The notes under the pieces: model-generated | Seen by the model: only the letters and a program-made list of their open reading frames with translations | Told to the model about the DNA's origin: nothing | Databases searched by the model: none | Position numbers and translations under genes: made by a program | Part shown: positions 5,130 through 7,939 of the stretch, piece by piece | How the letters are laid out: each line of letters opens with the position of its first letter | How positions within the stretch are numbered: the stretch's first letter is position 1 | Source: CAJQGY01 sp964523375 | Lineage (GTDB): Bacteria; Pseudomonadota; Gammaproteobacteria; Magnimaribacterales; D2472 | Direction of reading: 5' to 3' | Length of the DNA stretch: 7,939 nt | NCBI GenBank assembly: GCA_964523375.1 | Contig: CAZFYG010000025.1 | Span: 1-7,939 of the forward strand

Positions 5130-6596
5130 ATGGACAAAGTAAAATTAAAAGCTCTCACGTTCGATGATGTACTTCTACTTCCAAGGTTTAGCGACTTTAT
5201 CCCAAGCGAAGCATCAACTGAAACAAAACTCACAAAGAAAATATCTCTGAAGATTCCTCTTATTTCTGCAGCTATGGATACTGTTACAGAGTCCAGGATG
5301 GCAATTTCATTAGCAGAGGCTGGTGGAATAGGAATTATTCATAAAAATAATGAAATATCCGAACAAGCTAACCAGGTTAGAGCTGTTAAGAAATACGAAA
5401 GCGGAGTTGTTAGAGATCCCATCACAATTGAATCTAGTAAATCAATTAGTGAATTACAACAGCTTACTACTGAACTCAAAATTTCGGGCATGCCAGTTGT
5501 TGATGATGGTCAGCTAAAAGGAATTGTAACCAGTAGAGATTTTAGATATGCAGATAATATGGAAGATCCTGTATCTTCAATTATGACGCCCTTTGATAAG
5601 CTGGTAACAGTCAAAGAGGGTACATCTCAGGATTCTGTTAAAAAGATGATGTATGAAAACAGAATTGAGAAAATATTAGTAATTGATGACAAGAATACTT
5701 TAAGTGGTCTCGTCACGATGAAAGACATTGAAAAATCAGCCGAACATCCTGATGCGACAAAAGATTCCTCTGGAAGGTTGATGGTAGGGGCTGCGCTTGG
5801 TACCGGCTCCGATACTCTTGATCGCGCCAAAGCGTTGCATGAGGTTGGTGTTGATGTATTTGTAATTGATAGCGCCCATGGGCATTCAAAAAATGTTTTA
5901 GATACGATTAAGCTTGTAAGAGAGCACTTTCCTGATGTCGAAATCATTGGCGGCAACGTAGCAACACCAGAAGGCGCACAGGCTTTAGTTGAGGCTGGAG
6001 CAGATGCTATTAAGGTTGGCATGGGCCCAGGGTCTATTTGTACAACTAGAATTATCGCTGGAATTGGAGTTCCTCAGATCACAGCCATTATGACTATTCG
6101 TGAAGCATTGGTAGGCAAAGGCGTTAGTCTGATTGCAGATGGTGGAATTAGGTTCTCTGGAGATATAGCCAAAGCAATTGCTGCAGGCGCAGATTCTGTA
6201 ATGATGGGTGGCTTGTTTGCTGGTACAGAAGAAGCTCCTGGGGAAGTGGAACTATTCCAAGGAAGAAGTTTTAAAACATACAGAGGTATGGGCTCTATTG
6301 GAGCTATGACAGATAGGAAAGAAGCATCAAATAGATACCTTCAAGACGACATTGATCCAGAAAAGTTAGTACCAGAGGGAATAGAGGGAAGAGTTCCATA
6401 CAAAGGACTTGTAATTAGTGTTATCAATCAACTCATAGGTGGCGTTCGCCAAAGTATGGGTTATGTAGGGTGTAAAACAATTGATGCTATGAAAAAAGAC
6501 AGTCAGTTTATTGAAATTACAAATGCAGGTATGGCAGAAAGCCATGTTCATGATGTAATGATCACCAAAGAAGCCCCAAACTACCAAAGAGGTTAA
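5130..6596 (+). CDS. guaB: Inosine-5'-monophosphate dehydrogenase
   Basis: Oxidises IMP to XMP with NAD+, the committed step of guanine nucleotide synthesis, as a cytosolic tetramer or octamer. At 488 residues it is the same size as E. coli GuaB. The barrel opens with LTFDDVLLLPRFSDF and ISAAMDTVTESRMA. Two CBS domains are inserted at roughly 92-150 and 153-205. The barrel resumes with VGAALGTG and IDSAHGHS, and the IMPDH signature KVGMGPGSICTTR carries the catalytic Cys304. The phosphate-binding IADGGIRFSGD and the flap with Arg402-Tyr403 follow, and the chain ends in ESHVHDVMITKEAPNYQRG. The start is certain: an in-frame TAA lies at 5121-5123 with no other start codon between, and the next Met is deep in the conserved core. 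No Shine-Dalgarno sequence precedes it. guaA follows after nine bases in the same frame. Confidence 0.98.
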   Translation: MDKVKLKALTFDDVLLLPRFSDFIPSEASTETKLTKKISLKIPLISAAMDTVTESRMAISLAEAGGIGIIHKNNEISEQANQVRAVKKYESGVVRDPITIESSKSISELQQLTTELKISGMPVVDDGQLKGIVTSRDFRYADNMEDPVSSIMTPFDKLVTVKEGTSQDSVKKMMYENRIEKILVIDDKNTLSGLVTMKDIEKSAEHPDATKDSSGRLMVGAALGTGSDTLDRAKALHEVGVDVFVIDSAHGHSKNVLDTIKLVREHFPDVEIIGGNVATPEGAQALVEAGADAIKVGMGPGSICTTRIIAGIGVPQITAIMTIREALVGKGVSLIADGGIRFSGDIAKAIAAGADSVMMGGLFAGTEEAPGEVELFQGRSFKTYRGMGSIGAMTDRKEASNRYLQDDIDPEKLVPEGIEGRVPYKGLVISVINQLIGGVRQSMGYVGCKTIDAMKKDSQFIEITNAGMAESHVHDVMITKEAPNYQRG

Positions 6597-6605
6597 AAAT
6601 TTTTC

Positions 6606-7939
6606 ATGTCAAACCTTTCTATTAGTAATAAAAGTATTGATACAGTCCTTGTCCTTGATTTTGGATCCCAATATACCCAATTGATAGCTCGAAGAATCCG
6701 TGAGTCTAATGTTTACTCTGAAATTCTTCCTTGGGATATTGATGAGAACAAAATTAAAAAGATCAATCCTGTAGGAATCATTCTATCTGGTGGTCCTGAA
6801 TCTGTTACTGATAGTTTTACTCCAAGAATTCCACAAATTGCTTTTGATTTAAATGTTCCTTTGCTTGGGATTTGTTATGGAATGCAAACACTTGCTGAAC
6901 AGATGGGCGGCCAAGTAATTTCTTCAAGTCATAAGGAGTTTGGTCACGCCGAACTTACTCTTAAAAATGAATCTAATTTATTTGAAGGTCTTAGCACTAA
7001 TGAAAATGTGTGGATGAGTCATGGAGATCAAGTTCAAGATTTACCTGATAGCTTTAAGTTAATTGCCTCTACTAAAAATGCCCCTATTGCAGCTATGCAG
7101 CATGAGGCAAAACCAATTTATGCCTTACAGTTCCATCCTGAGGTAACCCATACAGAGCAAGGACATATCGTATTAAATAACTTCATTTTCAATATATGCA
7201 ATGCACAAAAAGATTGGAAAATGGACAACTTGATAAAAGAAAGAATCCAAGAGATAAAAGATCAAGTTAAAGATCAAAAAGTATTGCTGGGGCTTTCCGG
7301 CGGAGTTGATTCATCTGTTACCGCAGCATTACTTCATCAAGCAATTGGCAAAAAACTTACCTGTGTATTTGTAGATAACGGGCTTCTTAGAAAAGGCGAA
7401 GCCGATGAAGTTATGACTACTTTTAAAGAGAACATGAATTTAAATGTTATTAAATCTGATAGCGAAGAAATCTTTCTTAGGCATTTAAAAGGTGTTTCTG
7501 ACCCTGAGCAGAAGAGAAAAATAATAGGCAGAACCTTTATTGATGTTTTTGATACTGAGGCAACTAAGCTTAAGAATATTAATTTTCTGGCCCAAGGAAC
7601 AATATATCCGGATGTTATTGAATCTTCGGGTTCAGAGTCTAAAGAGGCAAGGGTAATTAAATCTCATCACAATGTAGGCGGGCTTCCAGAGGAAATGAAA
7701 ATGGATCTTGTAGAGCCGCTTCGTGACCTGTTTAAAGATGAGGTAAGAAAAATGGGAGTAGAGCTTGGACTATCTGCAGAGATGTTAAATAGGCATCCAT
7801 TCCCTGGACCAGGCCTTGGGGTGAGAATCATAGGTGAAGTATCTAAAGCCAAAACAACTGTCTTAAAAGAAGCAGATCATATTTTTATCCAAGAGCTTAT
7901 AAAGGCAAATCTCTACAATAAAGTCAGCCAAGCATTTGC
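6606..7939 (+). CDS. guaA: GMP synthase (glutamine-hydrolysing), C-terminus outside window
   Basis: Aminates XMP to GMP using ATP and the amide nitrogen of glutamine, the step after GuaB. The frame is open from the ATG to the window end, giving 444 whole codons of about 525 expected. The class I glutamine amidotransferase domain covers about 13-200, with the nucleophile Cys90 in GICYGMQ and the rest of the triad, His177 and Glu179, in FHPEV. The ATP-pyrophosphatase domain follows with its P-loop SGGVDSS at 231-237, then GRTFIDVF and IKSHHNVGGLPEEM. The dimerisation domain begins with NRHPFPGPGLGVRI, and the sequence runs out at KVSQAF. The start lies nine bases past the guaB stop; AGAGG at 6588-6592, 13 bases upstream, is the nearest ribosome-binding candidate. 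Co-transcription with guaB is near certain. No disruption is seen in the visible part. Confidence 0.97.
   Translation, partial: MSNLSISNKSIDTVLVLDFGSQYTQLIARRIRESNVYSEILPWDIDENKIKKINPVGIILSGGPESVTDSFTPRIPQIAFDLNVPLLGICYGMQTLAEQMGGQVISSSHKEFGHAELTLKNESNLFEGLSTNENVWMSHGDQVQDLPDSFKLIASTKNAPIAAMQHEAKPIYALQFHPEVTHTEQGHIVLNNFIFNICNAQKDWKMDNLIKERIQEIKDQVKDQKVLLGLSGGVDSSVTAALLHQAIGKKLTCVFVDNGLLRKGEADEVMTTFKENMNLNVIKSDSEEIFLRHLKGVSDPEQKRKIIGRTFIDVFDTEATKLKNINFLAQGTIYPDVIESSGSESKEARVIKSHHNVGGLPEEMKMDLVEPLRDLFKDEVRKMGVELGLSAEMLNRHPFPGPGLGVRIIGEVSKAKTTVLKEADHIFIQELIKANLYNKVSQAF

Noticed and set aside
5627..6022. A 131-codon open frame on the minus strand within guaB
   Set aside because: It lies wholly antisense to strongly conserved GuaB, is Ser/Thr-rich low-complexity in character, and has no recognisable domain. 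The other short antisense frames (264-473, 811-1056, 1452-1634, 6366-6587, 7667-7852) fail for the same reason.
1..7939. Mobile elements, CRISPR arrays, tRNA or rRNA genes, defence or toxin-antitoxin systems
   Set aside because: No transposase-like frame, direct-repeat array, cloverleaf or rRNA-like stretch was seen by eye. The window is filled by ordinary metabolic genes with uniform AT-rich codon use.

Overview
This is an AT-rich, densely coding stretch of a bacterial chromosome. Almost every protein resembles its gammaproteobacterial counterpart: a class I photolyase of the E. coli PhrB type, a FumC like the Pseudomonas FumC1 group, a PhhB with the CEACRADAP-like N-terminus, and guaB followed by guaA. 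The low GC content, very short intergenic gaps and compact operons would fit a streamlined marine gammaproteobacterium such as the SAR86 clade. That placement is inference from gene similarity and base composition only.

Layout. Bases 1-738 hold the C-terminal half of a CPD photolyase that begins outside the window. A 52-base gap with a good promoter leads to a complete NAD(P)-dependent aldehyde dehydrogenase (791-2215). A class II aldolase/adducin-family protein (2212-3021, minus strand) converges on it, and the two stop codons interlock in one CTAG. A 59-base divergent region (3022-3080) carries a small inverted repeat over an extended -10 promoter. It separates the aldolase from a plus-strand run: fumC (3081-4469), phhB (4470-4808, starting on the base after the fumC stop) and a 75-residue three-helix membrane protein (4849-5076). 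A weak terminator-like hairpin with a T9 run and a perfect extended -10 box follow. Then come guaB (5130-6596) and guaA (6606 to the window end, about 80 residues short of complete).

How the genes fit together. GuaB and GuaA catalyse consecutive steps from IMP to XMP to GMP and form the usual gua operon. FumC is a TCA-cycle enzyme. PhhB recycles the pterin cofactor of phenylalanine hydroxylase, and Phe/Tyr breakdown yields fumarate, so a fumC-phhB pairing is metabolically plausible, although no hydroxylase gene is in the window. The aldehyde dehydrogenase and the aldolase-family protein have recognisable active sites but no assignable substrates.

I see no mobile element, CRISPR array, RNA gene, defence locus or other novel multi-gene system; there is no gene-free stretch over 300 bases. 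The points worth a second look are small: guaB appears to be made from a leaderless transcript, fumC lacks a Shine-Dalgarno sequence, the small membrane protein is unassigned, and the convergent gene ends overlap with a hairpin inside the coding sequence.
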